NCBI GenBank assembly: GCA_016743235.1
Contig: VRZD01000007.1
Span: forward strand, 62,001-126,000
DNA length: 64,000 nucleotides
Direction of reading: 5' to 3'
From: Pantanalinema sp. GBBB05
GTDB lineage: Bacteria > Cyanobacteriota > Cyanobacteriia > Leptolyngbyales > Leptolyngbyaceae
The notes beneath the pieces were generated by a model. That model was given only the letters and a program-made list of their open reading frames with translations. It did not search any database and had not been told where the DNA came from. Below are positions 36,886 through 45,249 of the stretch, piece after piece. A program made the position numbers and the translations under genes. The first letter of the stretch is position 1, and every line of letters begins with the position of its first letter.

Positions 36886-37641
36886 ATGTTTGACAATATC
36901 TGCAAGTTCCTGGCTGAAACCTTCTCGACTGACTTTGCCACTTGGCTGTTGGGCGAATCGATCGAGTTGACTGAACTGAGTCCATCAGAGCTTTCTCTAG
37001 AACCGATTCGAGCTGATGCTCTGATTTTGCGGCAGTCCGAGGATGTCGTGCTGCATTGTGAGTTTCAAACAGAGCCAAAAGCGGATATTCCGTTTCGGAT
37101 GGCAGATTATCGATTGCGGGTATATCGTCGCTTTCCCAACAAGCGTATGCAGCAGATGGTGATCTATCTTCAGCAAACCAGGTCAGAACGAGTGCAACAA
37201 ACTGCGTTTACCCTGGAACGCACTCATCATGAGTTTGATGTGATTCGATTATGGGAACAACCGACGGAGGTGTTTTTACGATCGCCGGGTTTACTACCGT
37301 TTGTAGTTCTGAGTCAGACTAGCGATCGTACACAAGTGCTGCGGCAAGTGGCTCAAGCGATCGACCAACTTCCAGATCGGCAAGCCCAAAGTAATATTAC
37401 TGCCTCTGCATATGTACTGGCTGGGCTAGTATTGGAGAAAGAGGTCGTTGGGCAAGTACTGCGGAGAGACATGATGCAAGAGTCTGTAACCTATCAGGAA
37501 ATCCGACAGGAAGGTGAGCAATCTAAGGCTCAACAGATTGCCTTAAACATGATTCGGGAAGGTATGGCATTAGAGGCGATCGCTCGGGTCACGGGGCTAT
37601 CCATTGAACAAGTTGAGCAGTTACAAGAGCTTGGAGAGTGA
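36886..37641 (+). CDS. Rpn-family PD-(D/E)XK nuclease/transposase-like protein
   Basis: 251 residues. The N-terminal MFDNICKFLAETFSTDFATW and LGESIELTELSPSELSLEP are typical of the Rpn/YhgA-like family common in cyanobacteria. The PD-(D/E)XK active site is visible as RADALIL (Asp) and LHCEFQTEPK (E-x-Q/K pair). The C-terminal EGMALEAIARVTGLSIEQVE is the small helix-turn-helix-like repeat these proteins carry. The family is linked to recombination or DNA cleavage. It is convergent with the three-gene operon at 37687-41006, 45 bases away, which adds to the defence/mobile character of this strip. Confidence 0.8.
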   Translation: MFDNICKFLAETFSTDFATWLLGESIELTELSPSELSLEPIRADALILRQSEDVVLHCEFQTEPKADIPFRMADYRLRVYRRFPNKRMQQMVIYLQQTRSERVQQTAFTLERTHHEFDVIRLWEQPTEVFLRSPGLLPFVVLSQTSDRTQVLRQVAQAIDQLPDRQAQSNITASAYVLAGLVLEKEVVGQVLRRDMMQESVTYQEIRQEGEQSKAQQIALNMIREGMALEAIARVTGLSIEQVEQLQELGE

Positions 37642-37686
37642 TCACTAATTACCTGTCTTCAATTTATTTTCCGTAGATTGACCACA

Positions 37687-38640
37687 TTATTTGAATCTAG
37701 CAGTACGTAAATGACGACCAATGTAACCAATAATAATTTGTCCTGGTTGACTTGGATAAAAATGGATGCGCCAAGCTAGTGGTGTAAGCTTAACATGCCA
37801 ATCAAAGAGACGCTTTTCACCATCAGGGCAGATAAAGGTTCGCTCTTGACTATATTGGTTTAATGTTGCTTCACTTTCGGGGTTAGCCTTACAAGCAAGT
37901 TTGCTTGGGTCAAATGGACCAGCTATCCAACTTGTAGCATATTCTTGCAGCTCAAATAACTTTTTCTCAATCGGTTTTAACATGATGTTTCCATTATGGA
38001 GATGGTATAGCTGTTCTTTGACAGAATCACAAAATTGTAGATTTGGAAATAACTCATCTTGCTTGTTCCATAGGGTCGCACCATCATAAATTTCCTTACG
38101 GGATCTAGCTTTAAACCATTCAAAATGAGCATTTAGGTGCTCTTTACAGCTTGCATGAACAATTGGAATTATCTCATCCTCTTCGTCAATACGTATTATT
38201 TCTAAATCTAAGTAACTACAATCCCAGCACGGTTTTGATCTTAGGCTGATTGCAATGATGTCAAGAATGCAAGCAACACCAAGCCCGATTGCTACTTCTC
38301 CTTGATATAAGAACTCATAGGAACCAATTCTATTTTCAAGCTCTTGAATTTCAATATTCAAAATATCTTGAGAAAAGGGTGACTTTGTTACAAGAGTTTT
38401 GATAAACCTTTGTTCTTCTCGATCTACTTCACCATCGTTTAACCACCGTCCTATAGGATAACCATCCGCGAGTAAGGCAACATGAAAATTGTATTGTGTT
38501 CGTAAAACAGCTTGTTTACCAGCTTGAGCTTTTACAGCTCTGATAGTTTGGATAAAATCTGACATCCACTGACGTGCAACTAAAACATTAGGAGCTGGAG
38601 TCTGTAGAGATAGTTCATTCAAAACCATATCTAACGACAT
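37687..38640 (-). CDS. unknown third gene of DUF262/DUF3696 operon
   Basis: 317 residues, soluble. The N-terminal half is helical (VARQWMSDFIQTIRAVKAQA, LRTQYNFHVALLADGYPIGR), followed by a segment with spaced Cys/His (KPCWDCSYLDLEIIRI, HASCKEHLNAHFEW). The end reads EKRLFDWHVKLTPLAWRIHF, then IIIGYIGRHLRTARFK. The closing WRIHF...IGYIGRHL pattern recalls small RelE/HigB-like folds, but I cannot assign a family. The ATG follows the ATPase stop by 3 bases, so it is surely cotranscribed and translationally coupled. Its tight linkage suggests it is the effector or specificity part of the module, which is an inference. Confidence 0.65.
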   Translation of the reverse strand: MSLDMVLNELSLQTPAPNVLVARQWMSDFIQTIRAVKAQAGKQAVLRTQYNFHVALLADGYPIGRWLNDGEVDREEQRFIKTLVTKSPFSQDILNIEIQELENRIGSYEFLYQGEVAIGLGVACILDIIAISLRSKPCWDCSYLDLEIIRIDEEDEIIPIVHASCKEHLNAHFEWFKARSRKEIYDGATLWNKQDELFPNLQFCDSVKEQLYHLHNGNIMLKPIEKKLFELQEYATSWIAGPFDPSKLACKANPESEATLNQYSQERTFICPDGEKRLFDWHVKLTPLAWRIHFYPSQPGQIIIGYIGRHLRTARFK

Positions 38641-38643
38641 ATT

Positions 38644-39753
38644 TCACTCCTGTGCTGGTTCCAGTAACGCGTCTAAGCTTTTATCCCACTCATCAAAGAA
38701 TCCATCGGGCCAATGATCAATCCGACCGTTTCGATCGATCTGAGGTGAAACAACTTGAGTGAGAGCCTGATCATTCTGCTCAATTCGTTGAAAGAAATGC
38801 AAGCGCACATCCTCTGGTTTAATCTTGCCGCTATGAACAGCAAGGCGAATTCCATTTAAGACATGATCACTATGAGTTTCGACAATGACCTGAACACCGC
38901 AACTCGCTACTAATGCTAACAAATGCCCTATCATTGCTTGTCCTTTAGGATGAAGATGGGCTTCAGGATTTTCGAGCAAGATTAGTGTTCCTGGTGGAGA
39001 AGCAAGGACTGCTAAGAGAATTGGAAGTGTATAGGTAATACCGAAACCAACGTTGGTAGCTCGATAGGGGTTACTAAGCCCATAGGAAAACTGCAAACTA
39101 ACCAAACCCATATCGGGACTAAGTTTTCTTTCAATGCGTGTACCTGGACTTATCTCCCCCATCCAAGCACTGATTTGTTTAATTAAGCTAGAAGATTCTT
39201 CTGTTTGATGTTTCAAAATTGCATTTGGAATGTTTTCGTCTCTATAAACTGATAAAAAATGTGCTGCGTATTCTCCTCTTGTACCAATCTGTTTACGTTG
39301 ACTAACTTGGAAATCAGATGTTTCAAAGAATGGACGAGGACCAATACGTTCTGCTGTTAGATAATGAAAGTCATTATTAAAAAGACTTGTTTCATAAATT
39401 GAAGAAATAGTAGGTGTTGATTTTAACCTCACTACATCTGATACTCGATCATAGTTAAACAGCCATAATCCTTCTCTACTATCACCCCAAGAAATATTAA
39501 AACCAATTTCATCCTCTTTGGCTCCCTCAAATAATGCATCTTGGGCTGTGCCAATACAAACTAGCTCACCATTCAGAGATAGACCAATATTTGGTAATAA
39601 GTCCTGAAAATAAGATTGTCGTAATAGGAGAAATGCTTGAATAAAAGAAGATTTGCCAGAGCTATTAAGACCAGATAGGAGTGTAAGTGATCCTAGGTGA
39701 ATACTTTGATCTTCAAAACACTTGAAGTTTTTTAACTTAACTAACTTGATCAT
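38644..39753 (-). CDS. DUF3696 AAA/ABC-type ATPase
   Basis: 369 residues. Walker A SGLNSSGKSSFIQAF at 27-41, an ABC-like signature region NVGFGITYTLPILLAVL, Walker B LILLENPEAHLHPKG at 257-271 and the switch His in VETHSDHVLNGIRL. The C-terminal PQIDRNGRIDHWPDGFFDEW is the DUF3696 signature. SMC/OLD-type head domains of this kind occur in many defence systems as sensors or motors. The gene lies 5 bases downstream of the DUF262 gene and 3 bases upstream of the unknown gene, so all three form one operon. Confidence 0.88.
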   Translation of the reverse strand: MIKLVKLKNFKCFEDQSIHLGSLTLLSGLNSSGKSSFIQAFLLLRQSYFQDLLPNIGLSLNGELVCIGTAQDALFEGAKEDEIGFNISWGDSREGLWLFNYDRVSDVVRLKSTPTISSIYETSLFNNDFHYLTAERIGPRPFFETSDFQVSQRKQIGTRGEYAAHFLSVYRDENIPNAILKHQTEESSSLIKQISAWMGEISPGTRIERKLSPDMGLVSLQFSYGLSNPYRATNVGFGITYTLPILLAVLASPPGTLILLENPEAHLHPKGQAMIGHLLALVASCGVQVIVETHSDHVLNGIRLAVHSGKIKPEDVRLHFFQRIEQNDQALTQVVSPQIDRNGRIDHWPDGFFDEWDKSLDALLEPAQE

Positions 39754-39758
39754 TTATT

Positions 39759-41006
39759 TTAACCTAAACTATTTAAGCTATGCATTTCAAGTGTTTCCTC
39801 TAATAACTCTTTGATCTTACTAAAACGATATTTAACTCTATTAGCAATTCCTGTACCTGAAGATATCGTGCCATTGAATGTTTGATCTTTGTTCATTAAA
39901 TAAATAAATTTCTCTTTTAATTCCTCTTTGTGATCTACCAAAAAATGAATTTGCTCTTCATTTAAATCACTAAGATTGACTGACCATGCTTCAAACAAAG
40001 CCTTATTTATTTGAGAGCGTGATGCTTTTTTGTCATATCTCTTTCTAAAAGCATCATCTCCAAAGATTTTAAATGCAGTAGTCATCGCACGTGAGAATGC
40101 CCCTTCAAGTTCATTTAACTCTTCTTGAGACATATTATTCATCTTCGCCATAGCTTTATTTAGAAAACTATCGAGATCCTTGGCATCATATTCAGTATAA
40201 GGAAATATTTTGAATGCGAGAAAACGTAGAGCTACTTCACGAGCAGCCATTCGTTTGTCAGATATTCCATTAGCTGTTGCTTTTTTGAACAGATCTGATT
40301 TGGCAAGTTTTTCTAAAAAACTTGTTGACTTACCTCTTTTACCTTGATTCAATGCATGCCGAATTTCTTGGGAAGATAGAGGAAGCCCACCAGTATTAAT
40401 ACGCCTAAAAATATTGAATTTTACCTCTTCTGGCGTTTCCTTCTCAATCAAGTAAACAGTTATTTGAGTCTCGTTAATTCGGCGTTGATAGCTCCTTGGT
40501 AGTTCATCATAATTTTTTTCATTGAATTGAGTGAGAAATTCTAGCTTAGATAATCGAAACTTTTTCTCATATACTTCTTCTTCGCTCTCTTCTAAGAGTA
40601 AATCATTTCTTCTTTCGCCAAGAACAAAATTTTTGATAGTTGTTAATCTTTGCTGCCCGTCAATAACCACCCACTTATCCTCATTTGTAGCATCTATATA
40701 AAATGCTGGAAGAGGTATGCGAATAAGCATGGATTCAATTAATCTACTTTTAGCTGTATCATTCCAAATGTTGGAGTCACGTTGAAAATCAGGTGATAGA
40801 TCTATTTCTCCAAATTTGATCCTATTGAGTACTAAATCAATTGTTATTTGTCGAGCGTCAATCTTGATTTTTGTTGGATCAAATGGTTCTACTATTTCTT
40901 CCTCTTCTATCTCAACACCTGTATTATCTTCCTCAAAGTACATACCTTGCTTATTGTTAAAAGAAACTTCCTCAAAAAAACTTTTTTGCTGCTGATTAAT
41001 GTCCAT
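39759..41006 (-). CDS. DUF262 domain protein (ParB/GmrS-like nuclease fold)
   Basis: 415 residues. An acidic N-terminal leader (VEIEEEEIVEPFDP) precedes the DUF262 domain: LSPDFQRDSNIWNDTAKSRL, LIRIPLPAFYI, then the nucleotide-binding/hydrolase motif VVIDGQQRLTTI (DGQQR 116-120) and FRRINTGGLPLSSQEIRHAL. The helical C-terminal half carries no extra known domain (no DUF1524 HNH motif seen), unlike GmrSD-type restriction enzymes. DUF262 is ParB/sulfiredoxin-like and often NTP-dependent. First gene of the three-gene operon. It is visibly richer in A+T and Lys/Asn codons than the neighbouring core genes, as expected for acquired DNA. Confidence 0.88.
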   Translation of the reverse strand: MDINQQQKSFFEEVSFNNKQGMYFEEDNTGVEIEEEEIVEPFDPTKIKIDARQITIDLVLNRIKFGEIDLSPDFQRDSNIWNDTAKSRLIESMLIRIPLPAFYIDATNEDKWVVIDGQQRLTTIKNFVLGERRNDLLLEESEEEVYEKKFRLSKLEFLTQFNEKNYDELPRSYQRRINETQITVYLIEKETPEEVKFNIFRRINTGGLPLSSQEIRHALNQGKRGKSTSFLEKLAKSDLFKKATANGISDKRMAAREVALRFLAFKIFPYTEYDAKDLDSFLNKAMAKMNNMSQEELNELEGAFSRAMTTAFKIFGDDAFRKRYDKKASRSQINKALFEAWSVNLSDLNEEQIHFLVDHKEELKEKFIYLMNKDQTFNGTISSGTGIANRVKYRFSKIKELLEETLEMHSLNSLG

Positions 41007-41443
41007 AAATTATAAATACCTCTTCAAAAAATAATAGGTGTTTAATTAGTTGCTAGGCTTAAAGATGTTCTTTAAATTAGCCTAGGTTGATGCTATCTCC
41101 TTGATTAAGTTGAAATTATTAAATGAACTACTTAGAAGAGCTTTTCTGTTAAATGCCATCCTTTATTTCCTCAGTAGCTCTAGCTACACCTCAGGTTTGT
41201 GTTTGAACTTGCAATTCTAGCTATTAAACTTACTCTAATGAACTAGATTATGGTGGTACTTTACTACAACTCTTGTATTTACCTCTCTCTTATCAATAGC
41301 AAAGATGTCAATACTACTGATTGCTCAGGATATTAAAGTTAGCCCTGCTAGAATTTGAGTATCTCCTTCAAAATTATTCTATACAAACATTCGCAGCTAT
41401 GGGAACACTTACTTATACAGTGTAAGTTAAGGTATATCCTGAG
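41007..41443. other. A+T-rich intergenic gap
   Basis: About 440 bases, distinctly A+T-rich, upstream of the DUF262 operon. It presumably contains the operon promoter on the minus strand and the remnant promoter of the DUF4258 gene on the plus strand (TATACAGTGTAAG near 41414). No gene or strong hairpin seen. Confidence 0.4.
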
Positions 41444-41701
41444 ATGAAAGAAATTACTTAGTGACCATGCTCAACTAAAGATAGAGGTGCTAGACACATA
41501 CAGTGTAAAGATCGATGCGGATTTGTGATAGAAACTGTGCGATCGCCGGACAAACTAGAAGCTGAAGAAGCAGATAAACTGATTGCTCAAAAGTGCTGGG
41601 ATGAAAATTTAGTTCTGCGAGTCGTTTATCGAGAGTTTAGCGCCTTCATTCTGATCATCACACTTTATCCTGGCAGGAGGGATAGATATGAAAAAGATTA
41701 G
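41444..41701 (+). pseudogene. DUF4258 protein broken by two frameshifts
   Basis: Three frames together spell one DUF4258 protein: MKEIT from ATG 41444, then SDHAQLKIEVLDTYSVKIDA in another frame from 41460, then FVIETVRSPDKLEAEEADKL continuing through VLRVVYREFSAFILIITLYP to GRRDRYEKD in the first frame, ending at 41701. The breaks lie at about 41459 (one extra base or two lost) and about 41521 (one base lost). DUF4258 proteins are toxin-like partners of DUF2283 proteins. The end overlaps the DUF2283 start by 14 bases, the usual arrangement. Unless the assembly is wrong, the product is not made. Confidence 0.7.
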
Positions 41702-41882
41702 CTATAGCAAAGATGTTGATGCTCTCTTGATTGAACTGTCTAATGCCCCGATCGCCTATGCCGAAGATGACGGACAAGTGATTCTTCACTATGCTCAAGA
41801 TGCCAAGCTAGTTCTAGTTGAGATTTTAGACTTCCGCCGCTTTATGTCGAATGAAACTATCTCCGCTTTACTAGCCTCCTAA
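41688..41882 (+). CDS. DUF2283 family protein
   Basis: 64 residues: MKKISYSKDVDALLIELSNA, then a central AYAEDDGQVILHYAQDAKLV and LVEILDFRRFMS. This is the full DUF2283 domain. A good SD (AGGAGG at 41675-41680) precedes ATG 41688. The family is typically encoded downstream of DUF4258 genes and behaves like an antitoxin-type partner. Here its partner gene is broken, so it may be an orphan. Confidence 0.8.
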   Translation: MKKISYSKDVDALLIELSNAPIAYAEDDGQVILHYAQDAKLVLVEILDFRRFMSNETISALLAS

Positions 41883-41965
41883 TTATGCCTGTCTCTACTG
41901 ATAGGGGTGCTGTTCTCAAAAATGTAGACTCGATAAATAAATAGAGCTGCCGAGAGGTTAGAAGT

Positions 41966-42319
41966 GTGAGTGCAAAAGAGCGGTTACTGAATGAAATTGA
42001 AAACGCTCCTGATGCCATAGTGGAGGAAGTCCTTGATTTCTGCTTGTTTCTTAAGCAGCGGCAGCAGTTAAAAGCTCAGGAACCTACTACCTCAGTGCCT
42101 CAAGCTAGTGGCATCCTAGAGTTTTTAAGGCAGGTTGAAGTCATTCAAGCCCAAGTCCCTGCCGAAGAATGGGACAAACTTCCCCATGATGGTTCTATCA
42201 ATCACGACCATTATCTTTACGGCTCACCTAGAGTGATCGCCACTTTGAACAAGCTGGCTTCATTGCACTCCTCCGTTGAAGGCTGCGATCGCTCAGATCG
42301 ATCGCATGAATCTAACTAG
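41966..42319 (+). CDS. DUF2281 (VapB-like antitoxin) family protein
   Basis: 117 residues from GTG 41966. The N-terminal SAKERLLNEIENAPDAIVEE and VLDFCLFLKQR are the DUF2281 domain. The centre carries WDKLPHDGSINHDHYLYGSP, which normally ends such antitoxins. The last about 25 residues (VIATLNKLASLHSSVEGCDR onward) look like non-coding sequence read through until a stop, so the original stop may be lost. No PIN-type toxin follows; the 21-bp repeat array comes next. Likely an orphan antitoxin. Confidence 0.65.
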   Translation: MSAKERLLNEIENAPDAIVEEVLDFCLFLKQRQQLKAQEPTTSVPQASGILEFLRQVEVIQAQVPAEEWDKLPHDGSINHDHYLYGSPRVIATLNKLASLHSSVEGCDRSDRSHESN

Positions 42320-42365
42320 TCTGGTCTTCCATCCTTCAGTCACCCAATTTCTATTTTCGATACCG

Positions 42366-42596
42366 TCGATGCATATCAAAACAGAATCGACGCATCCCAA
42401 AATAGAATCGACGCATCCCAAAATAGAATCGACGCATATCAAAATAGAATCGACGCACCCCAAAACAGAATCGATGCATCCCAAAATAGAATCGACGCAT
42501 ATCAAAATAGAATCGACGCATCCCAAAATAGAATCGACGCATCCCAAAACAGAATCGACGCATATCAAAATAGAATCGACGCATATCAAAATAGAA
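42366..42596. repeat. 21-bp tandem repeat array, 11 exact-length copies
   Basis: Eleven units of 21 bp, consensus TCGACGCATCCCAAAATAGA plus A. Units differ mainly at the ATC/CCC triplet and at C/T before AGAA. In order the ATC (I) and CCC (P) types are I P P I P P I P P I I, a higher-order period of 63 bp. The plus frame encodes ESTHPKI-like heptapeptides inside an ORF at 42276-42626 without a good start; minus frames are also open. More likely an unstable non-coding array than a gene. Confidence 0.9.
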
Positions 42597-42748
42597 TTTT
42601 TGGTCTGGAGTCCTGTAATTTACTGACTCTAATTTTCCTGGCTAAGGAAATTTCGGTGGCGATACTGAGTTAAAAATCATACGACGGTGGGAAATTGACA
42701 ACACACCACATCAGTTGGTGCATCCACTCTCAATCAAGGAATTCCCTC

Positions 42749-43216
42749 ATGACGACTCGCACAGTCGATGCGGCCCTCTCCCAACAAGAAATTGACAGGA
42801 TCATCGCTGCCCTCAAGACCATTCGCGACCAACTCCCATTTCTAGTCGGTTTATCCATTCAAGAGCGTCGCCAACTCTCGAAAATGGGACGTAAATCCCA
42901 AACCTTCTCGGTGCGAGCGCTCGATATGGCCGTGCAACATAGTGATATCATGCCTCGCCATCTGGATATTGAAGCTGCCCGCCGCGATGTGGCGTTATTT
43001 GAGTCGTTGAATCCGATTTTGCAAGCCGTTAATCATCTCCGCGAATTGTTGGAAGATACCCAAATGCTGGCAGGTAGTGAAGCCTATGCCGCCGCTCGCC
43101 TTGCCTATAGTTCAGCAAAAGTGTCTGGCAAAAACTTAGGTTTAGATGAAATTGTGACGGACTTAGCCCAACAGTTTCGCCGCCCTCGTAAAGTGCAGGC
43201 GGCACCAGAATCGTGA
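42749..43216 (+). CDS. conserved-looking hypothetical protein
   Basis: 155 residues from ATG 42749, chosen for AAGGA 8 bases upstream (an earlier start at 42695 adds 18 unlikely residues). Helical throughout: RIIAALKTIRDQLPFLVGLS, IQERRQLSKMGRKSQTFSVR, DIEAARRDVALFESLNPILQ, ending in a basic tail. I recall similar proteins of this size (with LPFLxxLxxxERRxLxKMGxKS) in many cyanobacteria and Bacteroidetes, without known function. No membrane segment. Confidence 0.65.
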   Translation: MTTRTVDAALSQQEIDRIIAALKTIRDQLPFLVGLSIQERRQLSKMGRKSQTFSVRALDMAVQHSDIMPRHLDIEAARRDVALFESLNPILQAVNHLRELLEDTQMLAGSEAYAAARLAYSSAKVSGKNLGLDEIVTDLAQQFRRPRKVQAAPES

Positions 43217-43357
43217 CGCGATCGGGCTATCTCTAAAACGTGATTTTAATATCAATTTAGTTTGTGAATGCGACCCATCAAGCTCCTCCTACCTCCGGTA
43301 TCCCCCTTAATAACTACCGTGTACACAGATCTTTGATTGAGTCGCAAATTCGGGTTT

Positions 43358-43495
43358 GATCCCCCTAAATCCCCCTTAAAAAGGGGGACTTCAAATGCCT
43401 GTTGGCTCGGTTCCCTCCTTATTAAGGAGGGTTAGGGAGGATCGGCTCGACTTGTGTGTACGCCGTAGCCTTAATAAGGGAGACTGAGGGGGATC
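43358..43495. mobile_element. MITE-like element with inverted GATCCCCCT ends
   Basis: Bounded by GATCCCCCT (43358-43366) and its exact complement AGGGGGATC (43487-43495). Inside are the hairpins CCCCCTTAAAAAGGGGG and CCCTCCTTATTAAGGAGGG. This 138-bp, stem-rich, gene-less sequence is like the CCCCCTTAA...GGGGG elements dispersed in cyanobacterial genomes. No clear target-site duplication was verified. Confidence 0.6.
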
Positions 43496-43559
43496 GGTTC
43501 GGGGCAAAAACCTGTCACGAAAATGACTTCAATTGGTATCAGCGATCGCTCGACAAAAG

Positions 43560-43630
43560 TTAAGGCGTAATCTTTAAGAGGTTGCTGTGACTAAAAAGCC
43601 ACTCGCGATCGTCCCAAGATTACGCCTTAA
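43560..43630. repeat. 15-bp perfect inverted repeat
   Basis: TTAAGGCGTAATCTT at 43560-43574 and AAGATTACGCCTTAA at 43616-43630 are exact complements separated by 41 bases, which include a partly pairing GTGACTAAAAAGCCAC. It lies 17 bases after the stop of the minus-strand KGK gene. It could be a long terminator-like structure without a T-run, or the ends of a tiny mobile element. Confidence 0.7.
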
Positions 43631-43647
43631 TGCTGTTTAATTCGGTT

Positions 43648-44076
43648 TTAATAGTTGTCGTCCGGCGAACCGTAAATATCATCAAATCGTGGATCAGGCT
43701 TTTCCGATCGATAGGAATCGTCTGGACGATAACTCCCCTCTCCTTTCGGTTCCAACCGTTCCATCCGCCGAGGTTCCCGTTCTCGTCGGGGGGCATCCAG
43801 TAACCGAGAGGGACGCGGTTCATCCGGGCAGAACTCTAACCGAATTCGCACTCGCCCCCGTTGCCAACCCTGACGCTGGAACCGCAACGCCTCACAGTCT
43901 AGCCCTTCACCAAACCAGCCTTCATTGTCATCCGTCCAATCGGCTTCCCGATCGCTAATTGCCTGCGCCAACGCATCAATGAATTCCCCCACCTTAAAGG
44001 TCGGATTCATCATCAACACCCGTCCTAGGGGCACATAAAGGACTTCATCACTATCTAACGGTTCAAATTGATCCAT
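43648..44076 (-). CDS. KGK-domain protein
   Basis: 142 residues. FEPLDSDEVLYVPLGRVLMM, FKVGEFIDALAQAISD, then LDCEALRFQRQGWQRGRVRI followed by RLEFCPDEP is the KGK pattern seen in cyanobacterial proteins. The last 45 residues are a charged, disordered tail (Arg/Glu/Pro/Asp, with PDDSYRSEKPDPRFDDIYGS). Function unknown. It begins 17 bases after the ccsA stop on the same strand, so it is probably cotranscribed with it. Confidence 0.65.
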   Translation of the reverse strand: MDQFEPLDSDEVLYVPLGRVLMMNPTFKVGEFIDALAQAISDREADWTDDNEGWFGEGLDCEALRFQRQGWQRGRVRIRLEFCPDEPRPSRLLDAPRREREPRRMERLEPKGEGSYRPDDSYRSEKPDPRFDDIYGSPDDNY

Positions 44077-44092
44077 GGTTAGTGCAGGAATT

Positions 44093-45127
44093 TTAGAAAA
44101 ACCATCCGTAACTATGTAAGCCTTTGCCTAACAGGTTAACCCCCAGGTAACAAACCCAGACCACCAAAAATCCGGTGGCCGCTAAAATTGCGGGGCGGCG
44201 TCCTTGCCAACCTTTCGTGATCCGCGCATGCAGATAAGCCGCAAACACTAACCAGGTGATCAACGCCCAGGTTTCCTTCGGATCCCAGCTCCAGTACGAT
44301 CCCCATGCTTCATTTGCCCACACTGCTCCGGCAATAATCCCGATCGTCAGCAACGGAAACCCTAAGCCAATAATCCGGTAGCTGATGTTATCGAGCGTAT
44401 CTGCCAAACTCAGGCGTTGAGATGAGAGGGGCACAGTTGGGTTGGTTGCCACACTCGGGGGAGCCAGTTCCAGAACGGCAGTGCCACCACTCGACTCTGA
44501 AACGGGAGCAGGGCTTGGTGTCGTTTCCTCAAGCGTCGAACTGACTAATTCACCTGCCCGTCGCAGTTGGTACTTGCGATCGCGATAACTGCCGGTTCCC
44601 ACTGAACTGCCGCGCAATTCAATATTCTGTCCACGCGTCACCACTAGAAACGCGATCGCCATCAGCGAACCGACCATCAGTGCCGCATAACTCAGCATCA
44701 TCACACTGACATGCATCATCAGCCAGTTCGATTTCAGCGCAGGAACCAGTGGTTCTGCCGTTTGCATTGTGCTGGGTAGCGACAGGGCAGCAAACGCCGT
44801 AATGGCCATCGTCACTGGCGCCGTCACCACTCCCACCAGGCGACTGCGGCTCATCCGTTCTGCCAGCAGATGAATCGTGGTAATTCCCCAGGTGAGGAAG
44901 AACAAGGATTCATACAAATTACTCAGGGGGAAGTAACCCGCCTCCAACCACCGCGCCCCCAACAGGGTGGCAATACACAGGTTTGCGATCGTCATCCCAA
45001 CGGTGCCAATCCCTGCCAGCGTCGGAATTTGCGGAAATGCCGCCCCGACCCAGTACACCAGCATGGTGCAGAATAAAACCGCAAACGACGTGTTATCTAA
45101 AACATTCTGGAGTGTCACCAGATTCAT
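44093..45127 (-). CDS. ccsA: cytochrome c biogenesis protein CcsA (Ycf5)
   Basis: 344-residue membrane protein of System II cytochrome c maturation, delivering heme across the thylakoid or cytoplasmic membrane to apocytochromes. The heme-handling WWD motif is intact: [32 protein letters not shown] and [17 protein letters not shown] bear the conserved His and aromatic residues. A non-conserved Ser/Pro/Thr loop of about 60 residues sits between the two halves ([20 protein letters not shown]). The CcsB (ResB-like) partner is not in the window. It lies between the KGK gene and the DUF3352 gene on the same strand. Confidence 0.93.
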   Translation of the reverse strand: MNLVTLQNVLDNTSFAVLFCTMLVYWVGAAFPQIPTLAGIGTVGMTIANLCIATLLGARWLEAGYFPLSNLYESLFFLTWGITTIHLLAERMSRSRLVGVVTAPVTMAITAFAALSLPSTMQTAEPLVPALKSNWLMMHVSVMMLSYAALMVGSLMAIAFLVVTRGQNIELRGSSVGTGSYRDRKYQLRRAGELVSSTLEETTPSPAPVSESSGGTAVLELAPPSVATNPTVPLSSQRLSLADTLDNISYRIIGLGFPLLTIGIIAGAVWANEAWGSYWSWDPKETWALITWLVFAAYLHARITKGWQGRRPAILAATGFLVVWVCYLGVNLLGKGLHSYGWFF

Positions 45128-45249
45128 GCCATGTTCTCCCGACCGACATCTGCCACACAGACGTGACGCTTCACTCTCTATCCTACGATGTTCCGGCAGA
45201 GGCTAGGTGACTCCCCATCCTCCTCATCTTCCCCATCGCCCTTACCCTC

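Noticed and set aside
42276..42626. Plus-strand ORF with ESTHPKI repeats and minus-strand frames over the array
   Set aside because: Same reason: frames forced open by the repeat, weak TTG start, overlap with the end of the DUF2281 gene.
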